NCBI GenBank assembly: GCA_964402115.1
Contig: CAYOBW010000116.1
Location: 1 to 21,363 of the forward strand
Direction of reading: 5' to 3'
From: CAYOBW01 sp964402115
Lineage (GTDB): Bacteria; Verrucomicrobiota; Kiritimatiellia; UBA8416; CAYOBW01
DNA: 21,363 bases
In this document: positions 1 through 7,007 of the stretch, in pieces
How positions within the stretch are numbered: the first letter of the stretch is position 1
How the letters are laid out: every line of letters starts with the position of its first letter
Translations under genes and position numbers: made by a program
Notes under the pieces: model-generated
What the model was told of the DNA's origin: nothing
Database searches by the model: none
What the model saw: the letters and a program-made list of their open reading frames with translations, nothing else

Positions 1-104
1 CCCCGGCAAGGCGTTGCCGCGGCTCTCGTAAGGGTCTGGCTTGGCATCCGCGGCCGTGACTGCGTGCTCCCGCCGGACAGGTCCTTCGCGGCATGGGCCT
101 GCGG

Positions 105-142
105 CCCCTCACCCCGGCCCTCTCCCCGCCGGGGAGAGGGAG
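105..142. repeat. Palindromic GC-rich repeat, copy 1
   Basis: A perfect 23-bp palindrome with 11-bp arms around one central base (118-140), preceded by CCCCTCACCCC. A second copy with the same lead-in lies at 6432-6469 in the same orientation, with its palindrome at 6445-6467. It can form a very stable hairpin and resembles REP-like palindromes dispersed in many GC-rich genomes. It might also serve as a transcription end for the minus-strand lyase gene, but no T-run follows it. Confidence 0.75.
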
Positions 143-223
143 ACTGGCGAAAGGCCCGCGTCCTCACCGGTACGGTGCTGTGAATGTGCAGAGAAAAAGT
201 GGAGGGCTACTCCCGTTTCCAGG
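128..223 (+). repeat. 96-bp inverted repeat, left copy
   Basis: The reverse complement of this segment recurs at 6313-6408 with the same length. By eye there are about 6 mismatches in 96 and no gaps. The inner part includes the landmarks CCTCACCGGTACGGTG and TGAATGTGCAGAG. The two copies bracket the lyase gene, the kinase remnant and the VapBC pair. A short piece of its end, ending TCCCGTTTCCAGGTTCA (205-227), recurs again in direct orientation at 6630-6652. Confidence 0.85.
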
Positions 224-237
224 TTCAGAAGTCCGCA

Positions 238-324
238 TTCAGGAGTCAGAATGAGAAGATCGACAAAGACCGCCTCCTGCAATGCATTCTATTCCGACTC
301 CTGACTCCTGTCTTCTGACTCCTT
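238..324. repeat. Short direct and inverted GACTCCTG repeats
   Basis: CAGGAGTCAGAA at 240-251 is the inverse of TTCTGACTCCT at 313-323, and CAGGAGTCAG pairs perfectly with CTGACTCCTG at 301-310. The right arm itself is a short tandem array (GACTCCTGACTCCTG at 296-310, then CTTCTGACTCC). It lies within 90 bp of the 3' end of the lyase gene, so a transcript could fold here. Whether it terminates transcription or is just a dispersed repeat cannot be decided from the sequence. Confidence 0.6.
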
Positions 325-328
325 TGTC

Positions 329-3300
329 TCACGGAGGCCCCCACAGCCAGGCCTGCGGCAGCGGCTGGCGGGGGAGGGCGGGGGCGGAAATCTCCAGGAC
401 GGGTGTTCCCTCCCACATCTGCTCGGGCTGCCACGGCATGAGGTACTCGTTACGGAAGGCCTTCCAGCGATAGTCGGTGCAGGCCACGCGCAAGCGGTGG
501 AAGCCGGCGGCGAGCGCGATGCTCCACGTGTGCTCCGCGTGCAGGCGCGGACTGGGGAACCACTCCTCGTCGTCCACGAAGACGCGCAGGTCGTAGCCGG
601 CGTCGCGCGTCGGCGTGAGCAGGTGGAGCGGGGCGTGGAAGGTGTAAACTCCCGTCGCCGGCACGCGCAGGAACCCCGTGTAGGCGACGGCCCAGGCGCG
701 TTCCGTGGTCCGCAACGTCGCGAGGTGACCGGGGTCAAGCAGGGGCGCGCCCGTGCCGGAGGCGCGCGCCGCCAGCACCCCGGGTTCGCCGGCGTACGTG
801 AAGAGCGTCGGCCAGTCGCCCTCATACACCTGCCAGGCGAGCCCGGGTTGCAGCGGTGCGGGCGGCGGCCGGGCGGGCCGCGCCGCGCACTTCCGGAAAA
901 GGGCGCTGACGGTCCTGCCGCAGGCCGTGCCCGTGAAATGCCACGGCGTGTCCGTCAGCCCTTTCCGGAAGGGGCGCACTTTCACGAGCGTGGTCTCCGT
1001 GAGGACGAGGGGTGCCGCGAGGAGGGGCGCGGCAAGGGTGGGCTCGCTGCCGTCCACCGTGTAGCGCATGTCGATGTCGGCGCTGTCGTGCGTCGGAATG
1101 TCCGCGGTCACGGTCACCGTGTCCGTGAACACGTCCGTTGCGGGCCGGATGCGCACGGTGTCGATCGGCCGCTCGATGGCCTGAACGACGCGCAGGCGCC
1201 CTGCGTCGTCCGCCGCGAACTCGCAGTCCGCCGGCCACGCGCCAGCGCCGTCCGCGCCATCCGCGCGCGCCGGGGCGCAGCCGCCGAGCAGGATGCCGCT
1301 GACGCGTCCCGCGCGCCGCACGACGAGGAGCGCCTCGCCGCGGGCCTGCACGGGGCCGCCGGCGAGCGGGGCGGACGCGGCGGGCGCAAGCTGGAACCAG
1401 ACCTCCGTTCCCGTGCGCGTGACGAGGCGGCAGCCGGTCACGCCCTCCGGCCCGGCGTGCGGCGCGGCCTCGCGCAGCTCCGCGTCGGCGCTCTCCGGCC
1501 ACGTGGCAACGGCCGGCCGCGTGTACAACGCGGTCACGAAAGCGTGCGGCCCCGTCGCGCTCCAGCGCACGGAGACGGGCCGGCGCCCGCCGCGGTCCGC
1601 GAGCGTGCGATACGGCTGCCCGCGCGCGAGGGCGGCCTGGAACTCCGCCAGCGCCGTGCTTGGCGCGCGCACGTGGACGCCGGCCTTGTCGAGCTGGTTG
1701 GCGAAGGCCAGCGGCTGGCGCGCGAAGAAGTGCAGCGTCACGTTGGCGAGCCCCGGCAGCAGCGTGCGGAGGCGGCGGCCGGCCTCGTCCTCCTCGTGCA
1801 GCGTGGCGCCCGCGGCGGCGAGGACGCGCACGCGGTCGGCGAAGCCGGGCTCGGGCAGCAGGGTGGGCAGGCTGAGGAACTGCGTGTACGTGTGCGTGGC
1901 GTCCGCCGGGCACGCGAGGCGGTCGCCGACCAGGTAGAGCCCTTCGCCGCGCACGGCGCAGACGAACCGCGTGGCCGTGACGTTCGTGATCGCGCCGGGG
2001 TCCTCGGCGCCGTCCGGCGTCGGCGTGTAGAGCCCGTAGTTGTCAGCCGCGTCGCGCAGGCGGGGCCGCGCATAGGGCGCGTTCTGCACCGCTTCCACGA
2101 CGTCGAAGCCGGCGGAGGTGTGGAAGCGGTCGCGCACGACGTGCCGGCCGGCGCCGGCGCCGAAGTCGGTCTTGCCGCCCGTGCGGCGCAAGCCCACGTA
2201 GCGGTTGTCCGGCCTGCCGTCCACGGCGAGGCTGTGCACCTCCGCGAGCACGCGCTCGGCCTGCGTGAGCGTGTACATGGTCCGGGCGCAGGCGCGCTGG
2301 CCCTGCGAGCGGTGCACGACGTTCTGCAGGATCAGACATGCGGCCCCGGGTTGCCAGCTGTCGCGGAGGTAGGCCATCGCCGCATAGGGCGCGAGGTCGG
2401 AGGCGGCCGCGGGCGGCGGCGGCCCGGCGGCGGGCGGGGCTCCGGCCCGCAGGACCGTCTCCACGCGCAGGCGGGCGCCCGCCTCGGCCAGCACGGGGCC
2501 GAGCGGGAGGGCGCGGACGTGGGGCGACAGCCCCGGCTCGAGCAGGCGCCGCAGGGTCATGTCCGCCGGGTCCGGCGCCGCGCTCCACGCCGGCCAGTAG
2601 TTGCCGCCGGGCGTGAGGTGCGTCAGCAGCGACCGCGCGTTGATGCGCAACTGGTCGGCGAAATCCAGCCGCTCCCAGCGGTCCACCCCCGCGGGCGGCG
2701 GGGCGTAGGGCAGGCTGTGGCGGACGTACTCGAGGTCGATGCCATTGTGCCCGAAGTCCCACGCTTCCAGGTTCTCGCCGTCGAGCGCGCGGTGCTGGAT
2801 GAAGTTCGCGTTCCAGAGGCGCCAGGTCTCCTGCCGCACGCGCTGCATGGCCTTGAACTCGGGCAGGAACGCGGCGAGGTGCTGCAGGTGGCAGAGTCCC
2901 ATGATGCCCCAGTTCGCCATCTCCGCCCGGCGCGCGCGGATGGTGTACGGCGGGGCGTCGGCGACGACGAGCAGCAGCCAGCGCGCGAGCGTGGCGGCGT
3001 CGCAGTCGGCGGCCAGCGCCGGACGTTCGTCGAGGACGATTCGCAGCAGGGTGAGCGTGCAGCGCACCGGCTGCGGCTCGAGCTCGGTGGCGGCCCGGAT
3101 GTCCGCGGGGCAGTCGTCGTAGTCGCGGCGGGCGTTGAGGCAGTAGTCGTCGAGGTAGGCGCACCAGCGGTCGAGCGGCGCGCGCGGGCCGCCCTGCGCG
3201 TAGGCGTAGAGCAGGGCGAGGAAGAACCCGGTCTGCTTGGCGGCCTCGCTGTCGGCCGGGAAGGCGCGCAGGTTCCGGTGGAAGGCGATGCGGCGATCGA

Positions 3301-4849
3301 GCAGGCGACCGGCCTCGGTCTTCCAGAACGGGTGGTCGCTGGGTCCGCGGCCGTACGTCGCGCCGTCGGGCGGCGCGAGATCGCGCGGCGCCCAGTTGAC
3401 CGCGCCGGGTTCGCCCACGGGCCCGACCATGAGCGTGTCCCGGGCGCAGGCGACCGCGCGGCCGGCGGCATAGTGCGCGAGCACGAACGGGCTGGGCCGG
3501 AAAAGCAGGTCGCGTTTGCCGCGGATCGCGGTCAGCTCGAAGCGGATGTTCTCGGGCGCGGCGCCGTGGCGGGCGGGGTCGGCGAGCCGGGCGAAGAAGA
3601 ACGCGCGGTAGGCCTCGAGCGCCTCGCGGTGGCGGCCGGCGGCGCAGTGCGCGGCGAACGTCTCCAGGCCGGGCGCGCCGGGCACGAACGCGGCCTGGAG
3701 CTCCGCGCAGAGCGCCGCGAGCCAGGCGGGTTCGTTGCGGGCCGCGAAGCGGGCGCGCCGGGCGGCGGCGTCCGGCGGCTCCGGCACCGGCAGCGAGACG
3801 ATCGGCGCGTTGGCGGGCAGGGGCTGGTACGGCAGGCGGTCCAGCGCGCCGGTCGGGAACAGCGGACGGGGGCGGGCCGGATCGGCGGGCGGCGGGACGA
3901 AGGGGGCGCAGGCGTAGGCCCGGGTCATGGCCGCCGCGATGGCGGCGCCGGCCTCCAGGCAGGGCGTTCGCAGGGCGGCGGCGGGGCCGAGCGCGGCGGG
4001 ATCCGCCGCCCGCAGCCGCTCCAGCGCCGTCTCGCGGAACGTCTGCTCGCACGCGGCGGCGCGCCGCTCCAGCTCCGGCAGCTCGCGGACCCGCCGGTCG
4101 TGGGCGAGAAACGCATTGTAGTTCGTCAGGGCGGCGAAGCCGGGCTGGCGGAGCGCCTGGCGCGCCTCCGTCACGGCGTCCGCGGCGGCGCGGCGTTTCG
4201 CGTCGAGGGCGGCCAGCGCCGGGTCACCGGCCTGCAGCCGCCTGGCGAGATCGCCGAAAGCGCGTTCCTGCGCGCGCCAGGCGTCCGCCGGAATGAGCCG
4301 TACGTCGGCGAGCTGCAACTGCTCGTCGGGCCAGACCCACGTCTGGGGGCGGAATTCGACGAGGTGGACGCCGGCCGCGAGGCGGACCTCGCCGATGACC
4401 GCCGGCACGCCCTGCGTCCCGCCGCCGGTGGCGTCAAGCAGGGCCGTGACCCGCGCCGGCCGACTCGTGCCGGTGGCGCATGACACGGAGACCGCGCCCT
4501 CCCGGCCGGGCGCGCAGGCGCGGGTCGCGACGACACGGTACCAGCCGCCGGGCGCGCGGATGCGCCAGCAGGGGCGCTCGCTGTCGCCGGCCCAGTTCGC
4601 GAGCCGCCCGCCGACCGCGCGCAGCACGTCGGTGGCGCCGTTGACGAGGTGCGGCTGCGTGCCCTGCCACTGCACGATCGCCGCCGCGGGGGCCGCCAGG
4701 TAGAAAACGCCGTCGGGTTGCGGCGCGATGATCGGGATGGCCGTCTCGAACGGGAGAGGGTCGGCGGCGGCGGCCGGCGCGAGGCCGAGCAGCGCGGTTG
4801 ACAGCCAGACGGCCCAGCCGTGCGCGAGCGATTTGCGGCAAACATCCAC
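329..4849 (-). CDS. Giant secreted heparinase II/III-like lyase with CHB_HEX_C and PA14 modules
   Basis: A 1506-residue protein, probably an exported polysaccharide lyase or related glycan-degrading enzyme. I chose the GTG at 4847-4849: the upstream ATG at 4957 lies before the promoter, whereas the GTG follows a GGAGGGGG tract by 9 nt and opens directly into a signal peptide (basic start, hydrophobic core, cleavage near AAAA|DP at residue 29). In order: a galactose-binding-like beta-sandwich (about 80-190, with GWYRVVAT and VHLVEFRP); a helical, charged linker (190-290); a large alpha/alpha-toroid-like region (about 380-760) with the stretch GHNGIDLEYVRHSLPY near 700; a beta-sandwich region (about 800-1180) containing a plausible lyase-type Tyr segment (RTMYTLTQAERVLAE, near 850); a chitobiase/hexosaminidase C-terminal-like repeat (near 1255, DIDMRYTVDGSEPT); and a PA14-like domain (about 1330-1500, TGVYTFHAP then AGFHRLRV). 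The lyase family and substrate are inferred from architecture; catalytic residues cannot be assigned without alignment. Confidence 0.72.
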   Translation of the reverse strand: MDVCRKSLAHGWAVWLSTALLGLAPAAAADPLPFETAIPIIAPQPDGVFYLAAPAAAIVQWQGTQPHLVNGATDVLRAVGGRLANWAGDSERPCWRIRAPGGWYRVVATRACAPGREGAVSVSCATGTSRPARVTALLDATGGGTQGVPAVIGEVRLAAGVHLVEFRPQTWVWPDEQLQLADVRLIPADAWRAQERAFGDLARRLQAGDPALAALDAKRRAAADAVTEARQALRQPGFAALTNYNAFLAHDRRVRELPELERRAAACEQTFRETALERLRAADPAALGPAAALRTPCLEAGAAIAAAMTRAYACAPFVPPPADPARPRPLFPTGALDRLPYQPLPANAPIVSLPVPEPPDAAARRARFAARNEPAWLAALCAELQAAFVPGAPGLETFAAHCAAGRHREALEAYRAFFFARLADPARHGAAPENIRFELTAIRGKRDLLFRPSPFVLAHYAAGRAVACARDTLMVGPVGEPGAVNWAPRDLAPPDGATYGRGPSDHPFWKTEAGRLLDRRIAFHRNLRAFPADSEAAKQTGFFLALLYAYAQGGPRAPLDRWCAYLDDYCLNARRDYDDCPADIRAATELEPQPVRCTLTLLRIVLDERPALAADCDAATLARWLLLVVADAPPYTIRARRAEMANWGIMGLCHLQHLAAFLPEFKAMQRVRQETWRLWNANFIQHRALDGENLEAWDFGHNGIDLEYVRHSLPYAPPPAGVDRWERLDFADQLRINARSLLTHLTPGGNYWPAWSAAPDPADMTLRRLLEPGLSPHVRALPLGPVLAEAGARLRVETVLRAGAPPAAGPPPPAAASDLAPYAAMAYLRDSWQPGAACLILQNVVHRSQGQRACARTMYTLTQAERVLAEVHSLAVDGRPDNRYVGLRRTGGKTDFGAGAGRHVVRDRFHTSAGFDVVEAVQNAPYARPRLRDAADNYGLYTPTPDGAEDPGAITNVTATRFVCAVRGEGLYLVGDRLACPADATHTYTQFLSLPTLLPEPGFADRVRVLAAAGATLHEEDEAGRRLRTLLPGLANVTLHFFARQPLAFANQLDKAGVHVRAPSTALAEFQAALARGQPYRTLADRGGRRPVSVRWSATGPHAFVTALYTRPAVATWPESADAELREAAPHAGPEGVTGCRLVTRTGTEVWFQLAPAASAPLAGGPVQARGEALLVVRRAGRVSGILLGGCAPARADGADGAGAWPADCEFAADDAGRLRVVQAIERPIDTVRIRPATDVFTDTVTVTADIPTHDSADIDMRYTVDGSEPTLAAPLLAAPLVLTETTLVKVRPFRKGLTDTPWHFTGTACGRTVSALFRKCAARPARPPPAPLQPGLAWQVYEGDWPTLFTYAGEPGVLAARASGTGAPLLDPGHLATLRTTERAWAVAYTGFLRVPATGVYTFHAPLHLLTPTRDAGYDLRVFVDDEEWFPSPRLHAEHTWSIALAAGFHRLRVACTDYRWKAFRNEYLMPWQPEQMWEGTPVLEISAPALPRQPLPQAWLWGPP

Positions 4850-4883
4850 GGTGCAGGACCCCCTCCCCCGGGCGATGGGCGCG

Positions 4884-4912
4884 AAGGTAGGCCCGCCGCT
4901 GTCCGGCGTCAA
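4884..4912 (-). promoter_or_regulatory. Sigma70-type promoter of the lyase gene
   Basis: On the minus strand TTGACG (4907-4912) is followed after 17 bp by TACCTT (4884-4889). The -35 matches consensus at 5 of 6 positions and the -10 at 4 of 6. The predicted start of transcription is near 4877, leaving a leader of roughly 28 nt before the GTG at 4849, with a purine-rich ribosome-binding tract at 4859-4866. Placement and spacing support the GTG start. Confidence 0.65.
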
Positions 4913-4965
4913 GGCGCCAAATCCGCCCCGTCCACGCGACGGCCTCCGCCTCCTCACGTCGGCGG

Positions 4966-5346
4966 CTACAGGCCGGGAACGGGCGGGGAGAGGGTGGCGG
5001 GCAGCCCGAGCTCGAAAGAGACGGCAGCGTCCCGCAGCTCGCGCAGGACCAGGTCGCCCTGGTGGGCGCGGGCGATTTCGCGGGCGAGGCTCAGGCCCAG
5101 GCCGGCGCCCTCCACCTTGCGGCTGCGCGCCTTGTCGCCCCGGTAGAAGCGCTCGAAGAGATGCTCCGGATCGAGCTGCGCGCCCGGGCTGGTCGTGTTG
5201 GCGATGGCGAAGACCACCCGCTGCGCCTGCTTGCCGAGGCGGATATCAATGGCGCCGTCGTCCCGATTGTACTTGATCGCGTTGCTGACCAGGTTCTGCA
5301 ACGCCTGGCTCAGGACGTCCCGACCCCGCCCGACCCCGTCCGGTCC
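4966..5346 (-). pseudogene. C-terminal remnant of a sensor histidine kinase
   Basis: The frame encodes only the ATP-binding domain of a histidine kinase: the N box (LSQALQNLVSNAIKYN), an F box (LFERFYRGD) and a G2 box (GAGLGLSLAREIARAHQG), ending normally at a TAG (4966-4968). The sensor, HAMP and phospho-accepting His domains are missing. An in-frame TGA at 5347-5349 closes it upstream, and the only start is an unconvincing TTG at 5301. NTTSP before the F box, in place of a DxGxG, resembles heavy-metal sensor kinases of the CusS type. The 5' edge is a short imperfect tandem of CGACCCCGCC/CGACCCCGTC (5321-5340), and a response-regulator-like palindrome begins immediately beyond it. I read this as a deletion derivative of a two-component locus. 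Confidence 0.75.
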
Positions 5347-5348
5347 TC

Positions 5349-5364
5349 ATGACAGTTCTGTCAT
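5349..5364. promoter_or_regulatory. Palindromic operator resembling a cop/cus box
   Basis: ATGACAGTTCTGTCAT is a perfect inverted repeat with 7-bp arms and a 2-bp centre. It fits the pattern TGACA-N4-TGTnAT known for CopR-type and, in outline, CusR-type response-regulator boxes. A further half-site, CTGTCAT, lies at 5381-5387. It abuts the CusS-like kinase remnant, which makes the assignment more plausible than the motif alone. No intact response regulator is present in the window, so the site may be a relic. Confidence 0.5.
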
Positions 5365-5657
5365 CCCGCGGTTCGGCGGCCTGTCATCTTCGGGACGTTG
5401 TAGGGGGCGGAGGCGCATCAGGGGCTTCCGACGTTGACGGTGTGGCCCGGGGACGAGCAAACAGGCAAGGGAAGGAGGTGGCGCACCCGCGGGCCAGGCC
5501 GTCGGTGACGGTGCAAAGCAGACCATTGCCGACCGTTTCCTCCATGCTGCGCGGCGCTCCCCGGCGGATTTCCGGGAGGACGCTTTACATTTCGCATTCC
5601 GCTTTACATTTCCTCCTGTGTCTTCCACTCTGGTGACATGCGGAAAGGAGACAGACA
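5350..5657. other. Intergenic stretch between kinase remnant and toxin-antitoxin pair
   Basis: Apart from the palindrome at its left end and the direct repeat at 5582-5612, I see no supported gene. Open frames crossing it on either strand encode low-complexity Arg/Gly/Ala-rich peptides without recognisable motifs. Confidence 0.5.
5582..5612 (+). promoter_or_regulatory. 19-bp-spaced direct repeat upstream of the antitoxin gene
   Basis: GCTTTACATTTC occurs at 5582-5593 and again exactly at 5601-5612, so the two copies repeat with a 19-bp period, close to two helical turns. It lies 46-76 bp before the antitoxin start. AbrB-fold antitoxins usually repress their own promoter, and such repeats are candidate operator half-sites. 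I could not place a well-spaced -35/-10 pair, although TTTACA/TACATT-like hexamers occur within it. Confidence 0.4.
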
Positions 5658-5891
5658 ATGACCATTGCCTGCTTGTCATCCAAAGGGCAGATCACCTTGC
5701 CGGCCACAGCCCGGCGCTCCATGGGACTGGTGGCCGGCGACCGGGTCGCCATCGAGATGCGGGGGCAGGAAATCGTCGTGCGACGGGCCCGCGACTTGTT
5801 TGCCTTGCAGGGGTTTCTGGGCCGGGCACTCCCGCGTGAGGAAGAGCGGATCGCCGTGGCCAAAGCCGTGGCCAGGAAGGGCCGCGCGTGA
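5658..5891 (+). CDS. vapB: AbrB/SpoVT-fold antitoxin of a VapBC-type module
   Basis: A 77-residue protein predicted to neutralise the downstream PIN-domain toxin and to repress the operon. The N-terminal half (residues 5-47) matches the swapped-hairpin AbrB fold: SSKGQITLPATARRSMGL, then GDRVAIEMRGQEIVVRR. The C-terminal 25 residues are charged and helical, as expected for the toxin-binding arm. A strong ribosome-binding site (GGAAAGGAG) precedes the ATG by 8 nt. The stop codon overlaps the toxin's GTG start (GTGA), the usual translational coupling of a toxin-antitoxin operon. The module stands alone between non-coding repeats. Confidence 0.88.
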   Translation: MTIACLSSKGQITLPATARRSMGLVAGDRVAIEMRGQEIVVRRARDLFALQGFLGRALPREEERIAVAKAVARKGRA

Positions 5892-6295
5892 AGCCGGTCT
5901 TCGTGGACGCCAACGTGTTCTTGCGCTTCTTCACGAAGGACGACGAGGGGCAGCAGGCGCGCGCCGCGAAGTTGTTTCGCGCCGGCGCGGAAGGACATCG
6001 GCCTCTCGTCAGCGGCCCGCCCGTGCTGTTTGAGGTGGCGTGGACACTGCGCGCGGCCTACGGTCTAAGCGGACCCGCGATCCTGGATGTGCTGGAGGCC
6101 ATTTTGGCGCTGCCCGGCCTCACGCTTACCGACGCAGCGGTGTGCTTCGAGGCCATACGCCTTTCGCGCGACAGCGGCGTGGACTTCCCGGATGCCTACA
6201 TTGCCGCGCTCGCCAAGGCTTGTGGCGCTGCGGCGGTGGCCACTTTCAATCTCTCGGATTTCCGCAAACTGGGTGTCCCCTGCCACACGATGTGA
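5888..6295 (+). CDS. vapC: PIN-domain ribonuclease toxin (VapC family)
   Basis: A 135-residue PIN-domain protein, a Mg2+-dependent RNase toxin. The acidic catalytic set is visible: Asp7 in VFVDANVFLRFF, Glu49 in VLFEVAW, Asp99/Asp102 in DFPDAYIA, and a C-terminal TFNLSDF with Asp124. Length and motif spacing are those of an intact family member, so it looks functional. The GTG start at 5888 overlaps the antitoxin stop and needs no separate ribosome-binding site. VapC proteins typically cleave initiator tRNA or rRNA loops; the target here cannot be predicted. No terminator is evident downstream, where the repeat mosaic begins within 20 bp. Confidence 0.9.
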   Translation: MKPVFVDANVFLRFFTKDDEGQQARAAKLFRAGAEGHRPLVSGPPVLFEVAWTLRAAYGLSGPAILDVLEAILALPGLTLTDAAVCFEAIRLSRDSGVDFPDAYIAALAKACGAAAVATFNLSDFRKLGVPCHTM

Positions 6296-6312
6296 TCTTG
6301 TGCGGCTTGCAT

Positions 6313-6408
6313 CCTGGAAAGGGGAGTAGCCCTCCATGCTTTCTCTGCACATTCACATCACCGTACCGGTGAGGACGCGGACCTTTCGCCAGTCTCCCTC
6401 TCCCCGGC
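6313..6408 (-). repeat. 96-bp inverted repeat, right copy
   Basis: Reverse complement of 128-223 with about 6 substitutions and no length difference. It starts 17 bp after the toxin stop codon. It faces the left copy across 6.1 kb carrying the lyase, the kinase remnant and the toxin-antitoxin pair. Confidence 0.85.
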
Positions 6409-6431
6409 GACTAGACGGCCGTGGTTGCCGG

Positions 6432-6469
6432 CCCCTCACCCCAACCCTCTCCCCGCCGGGGAGAGGGAG
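6432..6469. repeat. Palindromic GC-rich repeat, copy 2
   Basis: Same CCCCTCACCCC lead-in and the same 23-bp perfect palindrome (6445-6467) as at 105-142, differing in the two bases just before the palindrome (AA instead of GG). Direct orientation relative to copy 1. Confidence 0.75.
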
Positions 6470-6886
6470 GCGCGCACGCCGGCCGCGCACCCTGCAGACT
6501 CCGCCGCGTTGGCAACGGCTGGCAGCCAGCGGGGGGGCTTCCGCTCGGCGGCTCAAGCCGTCACCAAACGGTCGTCGTGCGTCGCACCGTAAGTATATTA
6601 TGGCGAACGACATGGGAGAAATGGAAGCGGGCTGCTCCCGTTTCCAGGTTCATTCCTTCCTCCGGTCCCCATCCGCGTCCAGCGGCGTGCATCCGCGGTT
6701 CAGCGTGTTACTGCCGCGCACCCGCAATAGGCCACTTTCGGGAACTCGAGGACGAAGGACGAGGACGATTACGAGTGCCGGTGGAGCGTCGGCCCTCTTC
6801 CGTCAAGCAAAGAAGGGGGTTCTTCAGCGGAATCTAGTTTCCAGGTGAGACCCTGCTACCTGCGAATTGCTGCTGCAGAAAACGCT

Positions 6887-6916
6887 TTGCATGCGCCTGC
6901 CTGATCCCTGTATAAA
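6887..6916 (+). promoter_or_regulatory. Promoter of the PATR/laminin-G operon
   Basis: TATAAA (6911-6916, 5 of 6 to the -10 consensus) is preceded after 18 bp by a weak TTGCAT (6887-6892). Transcription would begin near 6923, leaving an 85-nt leader that contains a possible hairpin (GTCCG at about 6939 pairing with CGGAC near 6950) before the ribosome-binding site AAGGAG at 6996-7001. The poor -35 would be consistent with activator help, but no operator was identified. Confidence 0.5.
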
Positions 6917-7007
6917 ACTCCCGGCCGTGTCACGGTCCGGTCCGGCTGCGGACGGGGTGGTTGGCGCAGGTCGGAAACAGTGCGCGAGGATCTACAAGGA
7001 GCGTGTC

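Larger units (their letters stand above)
1..328. other. Non-coding left edge with dispersed repeats
   Basis: I see no convincing gene here. The stretch holds a palindromic repeat (105-142), the left copy of a 96-bp inverted repeat (128-223), and a cluster of short GACTCCTG-type direct and inverted repeats (238-324) just 3' of the lyase stop codon. The open frame that crosses it on the + strand reads through the palindrome and gives the peptide HPGPLPAGERE, which is the translation of the repeat and not a protein signature. Confidence 0.6.
6296..6886. other. Intergenic repeat mosaic
   Basis: I find no gene here. The stretch contains the inverse copy of the left-edge 96-bp repeat (6313-6408), a direct copy of the palindrome (6432-6469), and a direct copy of the TCCCGTTTCCAGGTTCA end piece (6630-6652). 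Degenerate low-complexity text follows (CGAGGACGAAGGACGAGGACG, about 6748-6768). The pieces of the left-edge repeats thus reappear in a rearranged order and orientation. Confidence 0.6.

Noticed and set aside
41..304. Possible small protein at the left edge
   Set aside because: The apparently distinctive HPGPLPAGERE is the translation of the palindromic repeat, which also appears in the other copy as PLTPTLSPPGRG.
497..4483. 1328-residue plus-strand open frame opposite the lyase gene
   Set aside because: Its translation is Arg/Gly/Ala/Glu-rich with no domains, and it has no ribosome-binding site. The minus-strand frame has a promoter, signal peptide and recognisable domains; the plus frame is a GC-codon shadow.
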